Source: Eutypa lata
Taxonomy: Eukaryota; Ascomycota; Sordariomycetes; Xylariales; Diatrypaceae
Length of the DNA: 64,000 bases
Assembly (NCBI GenBank): GCA_022661535.1
Contig: JAKULF010000006.1
Span: 1,917,001 to 1,981,000 of the forward strand
Reading direction: 5' to 3'
The translations under genes and the position numbers were made by a program. Of the stretch, positions 9,875 through 21,100 are shown piece after piece. The first letter of the stretch is position 1. The number at the start of each line of letters is the position of its first letter. The notes under the pieces were generated by a model. The model was not told the DNA's origin, did not search any database, and saw only the letters and a list, made by a program, of their open reading frames with translations.

Positions 9875-12248
9875 ATGACGCTTCATGAACCGTCTCTATC
9901 CGGCGAGTTCGAGGGACAAGAGGAGGTGTGGTTACTACAGACGCCCCCTCCCAACACAAACACTTCGAACTATGCCTACTCTAATGGCTCCATAGACTTT
10001 GGCTGTGTTTCTAATGCCCAAGGACAGGAGCTAGTCGATGTTTTGGGAAAGCCCCATTCCAGAGCGTTTGGTGTTGATGTTTTAGAGCAGCTAAACTTAG
10101 ATAGCTACTTAGACATCCCTACAACATCCTCGCTGACGCCACTATCACTTAATCAGGGGGACACAGTTGGACCTTCACTAGAAGTCGACCAGTTCGTTGC
10201 CGAAGCATCGAGTTCTTCCCCTATTCCATCAAGTACTAGCTCTTCCGGTACGACTACTCAACTATGTATCGAGCCTAACGCACCACTCCAAATTGTCCAG
10301 TACAACTACAACAAGGCGCAGAAGTCAGTAAGAAAGCATAACCAACCAGTAAAGTCTCAAGTCAAGAAGCGGAGAACTTGTGGGTTGTCTTCAAGATCAG
10401 ATGTGTTGAAAACGGAGAATGTTTGCCGCCTACACTGCTTCCAACACATACGCTTCCTCCCCTCTGACCTCATCATTAGGAACCAAAGACCTCCATTGCA
10501 AAAGACGGAAATGGGAAGATTGCAGGTGCTATGACCATTTTCGGTCTTAGCCAAGTTGTACGAGCGCCCGTCAGCAGCGAACTTAAGATTGCGACTTCTA
10601 TTACAAGACGCGTCGGCGCATGTTTGAGGTGTCATCAGCAGAGGCTACGAGTAAGTGAGCTTCCTTGAACCCTCTGTGGCAGTAGGTTGAGTCTTCAATG
10701 GCAGTGTGACATGCCAGAAAATGTATACGAGCCCTGCGGCAGGTGCATGAGACTATTAGCCAACTTCAGTATGCGACATAAAACGAAAGTCCGATATCAG
10801 CCATGCATACGCGTCAGCATACTAGACTTGTGTCTACACCGGAAAGGTGAAAAACATATCATCTACTACAAGAAACAACTCTCTAACATTATCAGGTCCT
10901 ACGATATATGATGACCTCCATGTCTGGGTACAGGGGAAACAGGAACAGTTGAAGCTTCAAGACAGCAATAACACTCAAGTGTTGTTCCTTACACAGGGGT
11001 TTGGAGAAGGACTCGAGAACGCGCTTTCACTTACGGTGTCCCGCTTCGAACCCATGCCTGGAGACAGAACAGCCTATTTCTGGACAGATGCTGCTTCCGG
11101 GCGACTTCGCTCGATGGAAATGCCCCCTTACTTCATTAGCGATATGGAAGCGGCACGCCAGAGCATACGTCAATTCCACTACCATGCACGCTCCGCTTAT
11201 GTCGAGGCATTGCTTGCGGATGCAAACCCAATCGAGCGACAGACGTTTCAAGCCGCCCTCGTGTACACTGCCTTTGGTCAGGTAAGTAAGTATCTAGCAC
11301 CATCGGGTTGTTAACGCTGACGAGTTACCCAGAGTAAGTTGATCTCAGAAGCTCTAGATGTCTGGGTAGCAGCGCGATTCATCGAATCTCACTGGCGTGT
11401 TTTCTGTGGCGGCGCAATGGTAGGACTCGAGCCTACGAATGAACCTGGACATCCATACAATGGCTTCATTCCTGTGACACCCATCATGGACACGCAGCTC
11501 GATGACCTTATCATCCGCGATTTGATCACTCCCCTCACGCAACGATTTCTGAAGAGACTGAAAGACAAGATCGATGAGCAGAAACGAGAGAATTGGATGG
11601 AGATCTACTTTGCCATGTTTATCATGATGTCGAACATTGGGTGGGTATTGAAGGACCTGGCTTCTGTAAGAAGCTGGAAAGGGTTGAAGGTAAGCATCTA
11701 CTTGCAGCATGTTGTTCTATTTACCTATCTCTGTCACTTCCTGTGCTCTCATGGGTCATCAAATAAGTTGAATAGACGACTCGAGCTAATTTCATACTCA
11801 GCCTGGTTCACGTGGCGGAACACTCACCCAAGGCTATATGCACGCCTGTAAAACTATGCTCGCGTACTTCCACTTTGCATGCGCTGGTTCTGTCCCCCTC
11901 TCTATCGTCTTGTCCGAAGCTGGCAGTAGCAAGAGAAGCCTCAACGGTATGACGCCCGAGCGAATGGAGTATTTACGCGATATTCAACAGGAGATCACTT
12001 CCCAAGGTAAGTGCCGTACCGTTACTACTCCTCCATCGTAGCGTTGAAACCACCAATGTATGCATGTTGACATAGCAATGATTTAACTAGAAGCTAAACT
12101 TTCTAAATGGAAGGACCTATCCATGTATGATGACGAGATGTATTGGTGCTACCAGATGCTGTGTCAAGATTGGCGAGGCGATATCCCTTACGCAGGGGAG
12201 ATTGATGATTTGTCGGAGGATGACTTTCTTTCGTCTTCTAGTACTTAA
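9875..12248 (+). CDS. Zn2Cys6 (C6) fungal transcription factor
   Basis: Seven exons close in frame: 9875-10420, 10480-10650, 10705-10846, 10896-11281, 11333-11689, 11802-12006 and 12091-12248 (654 aa). The first intron uses a weaker GTTTGC donor but a strong CTGAC branch and CATTAG acceptor. The zinc cluster is internal, not N-terminal: C230-x2-C233-x6-C240-x9-C250-x2-C253-x19-C273. The second intron falls exactly between R239 and C240. About 180 Ser/Thr/Pro-rich residues precede it, with a basic patch (KSQVKKRRTC). Downstream, the segment after the cluster (WVQGKQEQLKL, LTQGFG, PPYFISDMEAA) resembles a group of filamentous-fungal C6 regulators. It is presumably nuclear and binds DNA as a dimer. 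Its targets are unknown, with the neighbouring acetyltransferase, transporter and dioxygenase as candidates by position only. The last Cys spacing of 19 is longer than the usual 6-8. Confidence 0.85.
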
Positions 12249-12988
12249 CTAGATATTGAGCTTTTGTGGGAAGTTATGTGGAATGGTACAGCAGTGGCTT
12301 TGGAGCCACCAGGTCAAACGGAGGAATGCGGTGTCGGATGTAACCATTTAGGCGTTTACAGCGGGATAACACCCAAATGCTAGGTACTTAGCTAGAGATT
12401 CCTGACAATACAACAAGGTTTTCGAGCCCTGGAAATGTCCCAAATTCTTCACCAATCGTAAGCCCGCCCTGAGCTAGATAGCTGGCTAGATGGTGGCAGC
12501 TAATCTGCCGGACGGGTAGTAGTAGCCGGTTAGGTGGTTCACTGCAGATTTAGTAAAGCCTGTGGCTTAATTGGTGGCGCAGAACTTCATCTTTAAAAAA
12601 ACCTACCCCACTACTTGGTAACTACCTAATGTAATAAGTATGTAGATAACTACTTGCATAGTAGTCACTCTGCCACTTAATACTATATTTAGGATATGCG
12701 ACTATTTAGCTACACGTTTAGGAGAAAGGATATGATGTATACTTTACGATTTACAAGCCGTGTCCAAATATACTCATACGCTATCAGTCTCTGACAGGCT
12801 TCTCTCCTCAACCTGGTCAATCCGATGAGACAGTCTGAACAAGAGAGCCGCGACCCAGAGGCACATACGAAGTAACTACAGCCGAACGCCAATTAATACT
12901 AGGCTATCTTATAGGTCCCTTAGAACTACAAGGGTGACCGCCTATTACAACTACATTTGACTCTCCTCTCCCAACATAGCTGGCTGCG
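12249..12988. other. Intergenic region, nothing recognised
   Basis: Seven hundred bases lie between the C6 regulator and the small membrane-protein gene. They contain TAGCTAG/CTAGATAG-type short palindromic words and an A-run near 12593, but no gene. The right end should hold the promoter of the next gene. Confidence 0.55.
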
Positions 12989-13457
12989 ATGTCACTCTTT
13001 CGGTAGGTGATCCTTGGACCCCAAGTTGAGAACACTAAACCAACTCTTCCACCCCTTTCTCCCCTTTGAATGTCATCCGAATCGCAATCACAACCCTGTT
13101 TGTTTCCTTGCATAAATCTATTTATCCATTTCCCCTAGACCCAGATTCTCTATTCGTACCACATCTCCCTTTATACCTATTCATTCATTCCCTCAACCCC
13201 CCACCTGTCCCCGGCATCACACTATTCTAGCCATTGATACTAACACAAAACCTTAGGTCCTACCGCAATCTCTCCCCCAAAACCCGCATCGGCGTGGGCT
13301 TGGGCCTGCTAGCCTGGGGCGTGATCGGGCTGCAGCTAGCGGACAGCGCCGAGGAGCGGTTCGGGCTGAAGCCCAGCGACGAGGACCGCGAGGCCCTGGC
13401 GAAGCTGGGGCCGCGCATTATTCCCGTCGAGCGGCAGTCGTCGGGATCGTCGTCGTC

Positions 13458-13497
<40 letters not shown>

Positions 13498-13548
13498 GGA
13501 GGTAGTGAGAGTGGGAGTGGGAGTGGGAAAGAGAAGAGGGAGCGGTAG
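12989..13548 (+). CDS. Small single-span membrane protein with polyQ tail
   Basis: The obvious open frame (from 13234) has no ATG. A first exon of only 14 nt at 12989-13002 (ATG TCA CTC TTT CG) followed by a GTAGGT donor, and an acceptor CTTAG ending at 13256 with a CTAAC branch, joins in phase to give MSLFRSYRNLSP and a 101-aa protein (exons 12989-13002, 13257-13548). This start gives a short basic N-terminus before one hydrophobic helix (GVGLGLLAWGVIGLQ, residues about 18-33), followed by a charged segment (EERFGLKPSDEDREAL). The tail is low complexity: Ser run, 11 glutamines, then Gly/Ser/Lys/Arg. The short basic start and single helix suggest an organelle, perhaps mitochondrial, membrane protein; the function is unknown. 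The polyQ is encoded by pure CAG. Confidence 0.75.
13462..13494 (+). repeat. (CAG)11 coding microsatellite
   Basis: Eleven uninterrupted CAG codons encode polyglutamine near the C-terminus of the small membrane protein. Pure CAG, rather than mixed CAG/CAA, is prone to slippage, so the tract is likely variable in length between isolates. Confidence 0.95.
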
Positions 13549-15141
13549 AGGGAGGAGAGAAGGAGGGCGAAGAAGGGAAGGCGTTATATTAGGTATGTCA
13601 CTTATGTATTAGTATGAGTATGATGAATATCCCGAAAAGGAACGCCTTAACTAGGATAGAAAGGGGTCTGGATGGGATGAAATGAATGAACGAAAGGGAG
13701 CTGGAGCAACCGGTCATCTGCATCCATTACATATATTCATTCACCCACCCACTCACCCACTCACTCACTCACTCATTCAATCCTATTCTTTGTGAGGAAA
13801 TTCCCCAAGGATAGATACTACCTATGATGGCTACATTGACTGTCTGCCATACCTACCTACTACCTACACAGAACAGGTTGAGCGTACGTACATACAAACA
13901 TACAAGCGGTGTGTATATTTTACTACGGGAATGCATTCAAAGCACTCCACGAACCCAAGCCAATTTTCCTAGCTGACCCGGGGCCGCAGTAAACAGAAAG
14001 GAAGGGGGGGGGGAATGTGGGGTCAAAATAAGATCGTAGATAGTTAGGCTGCAGTTAAGAATGCAATGTCATTTTCATCAAAATACAATTAAAAAAGTTC
14101 ACTGGTCTAGATAACAGACGGGAGGAGATCATCCAGATAGGATTATCGATTGTTGCGATGCTGTCACGACGCCTATAGAGTCCACTATAATAAGTATGTA
14201 AGTAAATGACGGCAGGCTATTAGTTTTTTGTTGCTTGTACTTATTGTACAATACCTATCCCTAGAAGTAGCTATGGTGGAGCAGCGATTGGTGGACGGTC
14301 TTCAGCATGATAATAATTATACTTGCAAATATAGAGATAATACAGACCTACTTACTTAATCAACCAAGCTTTTAATGTCCAGAACTACAATGCTATAAAG
14401 AGAACAAGATGTTCACCAGTAGAGACAATATCAAAATACCTCCTAAACCATCATCATACAAAGGCCGCAACTATTTATAGCCAGAGATTATCTGAAGAAA
14501 TACAAGACGTAAATTTTACCTATTTGAACATTCTTACAGACCTGATGACACTGAAAGGTTATGTTAGCAAAACATAACGTAACATATTTCAGGTCACCCG
14601 ATATCAATCAACGAAGAAGCTTTGGTCGGACCACTTAATTATTTTTGTAGAACGTTTGTATTAGGCGTTGCAAATAAATATAACTACTGCCCTGTTCTAA
14701 ACATATCTAATAAAACTCGGAAATCAAAGCTCATGATGAAAACACAACCCCAAGCCACTCCAGCAAATGCTTCTTCACCTCATCGTCAACTCAGAGTGAC
14801 CGAAACCAGAAAGGAGATATGACCGCCCATAGAAAGATGCGTACCCGGTCAGCGTAGACGTGAAAACCACATGATCACTTCCCACCAGAGAGGATTGAAC
14901 CTGTCCCCGAGAGCCAACCAACCTCTATCATTGAGTCTAAAATGCGCACGAAACCACCACCTGTCTAATTTGTCGCACCGTTCCGCGAAAATGCAAAGCA
15001 AAGTTGCCGCCGTCATGCTGTGAAATGCGTAATACGAAGTGAAACTTTTGTAAGGCCGGAAAAAAGGAAAAAAGAGAAACGCCACCAAATGCTACGAGGA
15101 TACGCATTATAAGTCTAATCAACCCGCCCATGATTTCTTGT
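13549..15141. other. Intergenic region between convergent genes
   Basis: This 1.6-kb stretch holds the 3' regions of the small membrane-protein gene (+) and the C2H2 regulator (-). It contains an ACTC/ACCC microsatellite, a G10 run near 14006-14015 and AT-rich DNA at 14.2-14.7 kb. Short open frames here have no family resemblance. Confidence 0.55.
13737..13782. repeat. Tetranucleotide microsatellite (ACTC/ACCC)n
   Basis: A run of TCAT, ACCC and ACTC units ends in TCATTCAATC. It is simple-sequence DNA with no coding role. Confidence 0.8.
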
Positions 15142-18134
15142 TCATCCCTCGGTCTTAACGAATGGCATCCCTGGGGTTTCCACAACTTTAGGTAAAGGTG
15201 CGAAAAGCCCCGCCATATCTAGCGTAAGATCAGAAACACCGAAGTCGTTGTCGATTTCACCCACGGAGCCGAGTTCTTCACCCCGCGAAGCTCCATCGTT
15301 CATAACCCACGTTTTGACGAACTTGAGGAGATGAATGACTTGGGTGAAACGATGATCAGGTGGTAGTTGCATATCCGCAGGCCGAGGGTTCTTGAGCATC
15401 CACTTGGCGAGCCAGAAGAAATGGATTCCATCCCGGCAGAAGCCATATCGGCGAGGGTTAGATACCGAAGGTGGAAACTGGATGGCCATGTCCATATCCC
15501 AATTCGCCTTGAACTTGTCGAGAGCTAGCGAGATAGTCTTGTACGCCTGAGGTGAGATGGATTGAGTCGTGCCGGAAATGGGAGTAGCCCTCCCACTATT
15601 GTTGGCGCTCGCGTTACCACTGCCCGTGTCGGATCCACCATTAAGGACCCAATCGTTCTGAGAGAGTGGTGTTGAGAGGCCAGACAGATTCGTGATGTTA
15701 CCGTCAACTTGAGCGCGCTGGATCTGAGCAAGGAGGGCATGTATAAGAATAAACTTGCCGTAGAGGTTCGTGCTCCCAGGATGCAATTGATACGATCCGT
15801 GAAGGAGAGCCCTCAGCGCTAGATCCAGTTCAGGCTGCTTGCTCCGTTGGGAACCATCCGGATTAGTGGATTTGACTGCCTCGGTCCCATAAAGATTCAA
15901 TGCCTCAGCGCACTCGGCTGTCGACTGTGCATCCCATGCTGCATCATCTGCTGGAAGGGGGATGTGGATTTCAAAGCTATCAAATTGAGGTTCGCAATTG
16001 AAATAGAGACCCTGGGCGACATCGGTAAGATAAATCATATGCATCAGTCGAATCCGCCACTCTTGTTGGACCCATGCAGCCCAGTCAAAATTACGAGGAG
16101 TTATGTCTTGATGTGAAAGTTTTGGTTGGTGGAATATGCTAAAGAGGGAGGCATCACTAGCGACTCGAAGGAGGTTCGAACGCCTCGCTATACTTGCCAC
16201 AATAGGAAAAAGCCGCCTGGCACTCTCTCGCTGGATTGGGGTGCCATTCCAGATTAAGAGACCAGTTATAAGAACGAGGGCTTGTAATTTTTCCATATTT
16301 GTCTTGTCTTTACCATCCTCGATTCGTAATATTGGCTGGTGAGTGTTGTTATTGATTAGGTAGAGATCTTGTTCTAGGGCAATTTTTAGGAAGTTCATCA
16401 TTTCTCGGACGTGGGCGGGTGATACACGGTCAGAATAACAAGCACCAGTACAGCAAACAGCAGCAACGAGGCCAGTGTATGCATCCATAATGTGAAAGGT
16501 GGGTATGTGCAGGAAGGGGAAATGGACGTGATAATGTGTATATTTTTCGAGGAAATCTTGAATATTGGATGCAGAAAAGTAGTGGTTCATGCTAGCCGTC
16601 GTATTCGTGACAACAGTCCCTGGAGGATAAAAGAAGTTCAGTATCTTGGTGGAAAGCTGTTGGTAAGGATTCTCCGCGGACGGCTGCGATTCCCAATTAG
16701 AAAAGAAGAGCGATCGATCGTTTACGTCGTTCGAGGCAGCGCCCGGCATGCCGTGGATCTTCTCGGAAGAGGTATTAGGCTCGGTTTTGATTGCGGTCGG
16801 AGTCTGTCCACTATTAGGATTGTTGAACGACGTATTGACGTAGGTATCTTGCGCACCAGGTGGGAACATCTGAGTCCAATCTGAGCCGGAAGCTCCATAC
16901 ATGGGCATGCCATTCTGATTCGGGGGCATGTTAAAGTTGGCCAACTGAGGGTTGATGTTGGACGACATCGAGCTCGAGACGTCACCGTTGTAGCCACCAG
17001 GCATATTACGTCTGTCACGGTTGCTGTTATCGTGGCTCATGCTACTTGATCTAGAAAGTTGGTTCTGGTCGTTGGCCATGTTTCCCATACTCTCTGGAAT
17101 CTGGACCATACCGAATGGATGGACAACCCCTTCACCTGACATGTTGTTCATGCCATTCATATGATTCATATCACCCTCGGGGGGCTTCTGAGCATTCTGC
17201 TGCTGCTTCTTAACGTGCGCTTGGGGGTGAGACAGATGGCTCACGCCCGTGGGATTTCCTCGTCGAATAGAGCACTTCTGGAAGTGTCGCTTGAGGATAT
17301 CGCTGCGGGAAAACGTATCGCGGCACAACACGCACATGTACGGGCGGTCACCGGTGTCTAAACGAGACGTGTCAGCATAGCGGGAATCGACTCACATGGC
17401 AAAGAGAACTTACGTCGGAGAAGGTGGCGCTTCAAGTGCTTCGCGTGGAGATAAGTCTTGGTACAATGAGGGCAAGGAAACTTGCCATCCGCGTCCTTCT
17501 GCGGGATTACCGTGTTCTTGGAGGCGCCGGAACCCGTGGGAGCAGCAGGCCTGCCCGGAGCACTTGGGAGAATACCGCGACGTCCCTGCGATCCAACAAC
17601 GTGGGTGGGCTGGTCACTGTCCTGCATCATACTTTGCTGGTGTGGCATCATTGGACTTCCGCCGTATGGGGAAGGCAGGCCTTGCTGGGCCATGACACCG
17701 CCAGCCGGCATGGGGCGAAGAACAGGAGGTCGCGCTGCCGCGGGAGCTGGCGCAATCGGCTGCGGGTGAGAGGTCGCAACAGAAGTTTGCGGGATCATGG
17801 AAGAAGACGTAGCATAACCCGGATGCTGAGGATACGGATTAGGGATCCAAGAACCCCGACCAGCCGCTTGGTTAGGCGGCGGCGGGTAGTTACTCATACC
17901 CTGCGGTTGAGGAGTATGCGAATTGGGCGTGCCAGGAGTCCTTGGCGTGTGGGGGTTGCTGTTGTAAATATTCTGCATGGTGGGATGTTGTGGCTGAAGA
18001 GGTGGTAGAGTATGCGGAGGGAGCGAACCTTGTTGCAATTGATGGGGTGAAATAGCCACTGAAGAAGGATACCCGGGTGCAGATGTGCCAATACTGTGGG
18101 AGTATGGTTGTTGATTATGACCAGCACCGTCCAT
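15142..18134 (-). CDS. C2H2 zinc-finger and fungal-trans domain transcription factor
   Basis: Two exons, 17414-18134 and 15142-17357, split by a 56-nt intron (GTAAGT...TTTAG), give 978 aa. The junction restores the finger linker: HLLR-H-TGDRPY. The first finger spans residues 218-241 (C-x2-C-x12-H-x3-H). The second, from 247, has C-x2-C-x12-H and then C where the last His normally sits (KRHFQKC), so it is C2HC-like. The N-terminal 215 residues are Pro/Gln/Ser-rich (activation-type), and another 200 disordered residues follow the fingers. From about residue 505, FLEKYTHYHVHFPFLHIPTF begins a fungal-specific regulatory (fungal_trans) region running to about 800. A KTEPNTSS motif at about 431 could be sumoylated (inference). 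Architecture matches the Klf1-like group of filamentous fungi. It is expected in the nucleus. The upstream 800 bp carries long pyrimidine tracts on the coding strand. Confidence 0.93.
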
Positions 18135-21100
18135 AATCTTCCTAGAAGCAGGTCGCTTGTTAGGATTTACGGATGAGAATAGGATTGCTGAAGATAATGC
18201 AACCCAATTGATTCTCGGCCGTTAATGAATCTTTCTCTCTAGCAAGCAAAGCAGATTTTGCTGGTGAAGCAGGAAATCTCGGTTACACTAGCAATCCCGG
18301 AGAGGGGCGCGACAACAAGAGCGACGAGATGAGGTCGCGCACGCGATACTCTGTCTAAACTTTTTTTTTTGGAGTTCGGGAAGTAATGGCCCGAACTTGA
18401 TCTGCCCGGTAATCCTTAATAATCCTCCACGTCTATTACCTGACCTGGTTGTGGGTTTTACTGCCTCCAGTGCTTGTGGAAGTATTCTGGAAAGGAGTCT
18501 CAACAATAGGTCCAAAAAAGAGGAAAAAGAAAAAAAGATATGGTGATGAGGGGAAAGATGTTTTTGGAGAAAAGATTGGGGACTAAATGGAGCTGCGGAC
18601 GAAAGTAGTTCGTGAGGCTCCCGACCCGTACGTAGCAGAAGGGAAAATGGGACTGATGAGGGGGGGCCGAAAGGTGTTTGTAAAGTGGAGAATAAAACCT
18701 TCGGAGGGTCTGTGGGTGCGGTGTGCTGGCGGCAGCTTCTTATTTCAATAATTTTTTCTTCTTCTTTTCTTTCCCTCTTGATTTTCCCTCTATTCTTCTC
18801 TGGTAAGGGAAAACTTTTAGTGCGGTGTCGCAGCAATTCGTGATTCGCCTCAGGACCCTGTCAAAAATCCTGGCTCTCAAGATCAGGTACAAGTGGGACA
18901 AGCCAAGTGGACGAAAAGTGGACACTGACGCCGAGAAGAACCGTTTTTGATTATGGACAAAGTGGGTGTGGTGGATAATGTTGTATGGTGGGCCGGCGGA
19001 TAGGCGGTGGACACGAGTGAGATGGATATGTAGTCAACTCAATCAATGTCAAGTCAACTCAATGATGGATTATGACGGGCTTTCCACGTTAGGTCAAGCT
19101 TGAAGATGCGTGACGCTGATGCATGCAACTGCAAGTCAAGATTGAAAGTGGTGTGTATGGGAGGGAAAAAAAGTTGAGTGGGAGAGGGAGGAGGAAGAGC
19201 GGGAAGAAAAAAAAAATATTGTAGACGTAAGATGTACACAACAGCCGACCACGGGTTTTATTTAGGTGCACGCCTGTGTGCGCGTTTTTGAATGATAATT
19301 AAAATAAAAAAACAAGTGGCGGGCCGATGCAAGGTACCTAACACTTAGGTAATAACGTATGTAGGTTATGTACGTAGGTATGTATTTACGTGCCCGAGAC
19401 CTTCTTGTACTTGATCTAATAGGATGGTGGAAAAATAGTTTGTCGGCTACTTGACTGATGAAAAGTGAATTTGTATGGCAAAATAAAAGAAGAGATGTCA
19501 AGTGAAGTAGGTTAAGTAAGGGTGGAGAGCTTGGATTGTTTCTGTAGCTGGTTTAAGTTAGATACGCGTGAAGGGGTAGCTTGATCAGAACAACACGAGA
19601 CAGTAGTTGCTACCACAATAGGAATAGCGCTATTATGCTTTCCGCGTAGTCGTGTCAAACAAATAGCACCGTCTATTAGTTGGTAAGTAGATGCGAGGAG
19701 CAAACTACCTCCTAAAATTTAGTCCTTACCTGGTGCTCTAACCTTTGTAGATTACGATGTTTTTCAAGTTATGTAGATATGTAGATGCAGTAAAAAACCA
19801 TAGTATCATCTTTATTTTGCTATTGTAAGTATTGATAGTATATGATAGAACTGGGTACTTAGATAACACTGTAGGATAAGAAACACTCTTCAAGATGTAA
19901 CCAACATTCAAATCAGCAATGCGGACCCGATATCAAGAAGACTTACTAAACTAGTATTAGCTATATACATATATATAGAAAAGGTATACATGTATGTCGT
20001 GACGGGAAGTGGGAAACCACCATAACACGACGACTTGATTCAAACAATTGTGCACACATGCGACTGAAGATATGATGGGGGTACGTATGTATGAAGGGAC
20101 TTAGAAACATGTGAAGTAGAGCCATCAATGTAGGTACTCGTACTTCCAGTCAAGATCAATGCACTGCGGATATCGGCAATGTGGGATCACCACCTGTACC
20201 TCTTGGTACCTAAGGTAGGTACACATGCAGTTTAAGACAACTGAGTACCTACCTAAACTAAGCCTCGTCGAGTTGTATGTAACATCCAAGGCATGCCTGT
20301 GATTGAATAGGAATTCATTTAGGTAACAATCCTATTGAATTTATGTTCTGCTATCACCTACCTTTGTGGTCTGATATAAACATGTTTCAAGAATGAATAC
20401 TGTATTATACAGAGGTCAATAATCGGACAGATTTTGTCTTGTAATGTGTATAAGAAAATGGAGAATCAAGATGGTATGTATCTATTATTCACACACTTCG
20501 TACTATGACTTGTTTGCAACCTAATGTTGCTTTACCGCTTCCTATTGGACTGTAAAGTTAAGTTATACTAGGTATTACATATTTCCATCTCGAAGGCATA
20601 CTCAGGGCATATGTATCTCTTAAGTACCCTAATGTAAGGTAGGCTTCGGTTAGGCGTAAAATTCAGTTTTCCCTCCGATTGGCCAAATGTTATAGACAAT
20701 AAGGTGGTTTGGTTTGTATGTAGGTTTGTACATTGTCAAAAATATGTAATCATAGTAATACGGCCTACTGCTAATTAGCCTTGTTGTATTGTACAAAGTA
20801 TACCCAGGCCACCGCTTAACACAAAAAGCGGATGTCAATCTCGTCGCCTTACCTGATCTGCCCTGTCAACAATAATAAGCTATGTACAAATATCTAATAC
20901 TGATTAATAAGTACATACGTAAACCTCCCGACTTATACATGACTTGGCAGCAAGCTTAAATACCGTGTCAGTTGATTTTTGGTCAATCACAAGCAGCTAA
21001 CTACGCCTTCGTACGTATTGTATTGCGTGGTAATACACATGGGACTTGCAAAATATTAATAAATTTTCTATTTTATATCTACTAATTGGTTGAAACGTTT

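Noticed and set aside
13070..13140. Alternative first exon for the small membrane protein (ATG at 13070, GTTTGT donor)
   Set aside because: The junction would be out of phase with the exon at 13257; the 12989 start is in phase and has a better donor.
18288..18836. 182-codon minus-strand frame
   Set aside because: It lies in the pyrimidine-rich leader of the C2H2 gene; Ser/Pro/Arg content follows base composition and no conserved motif is seen.
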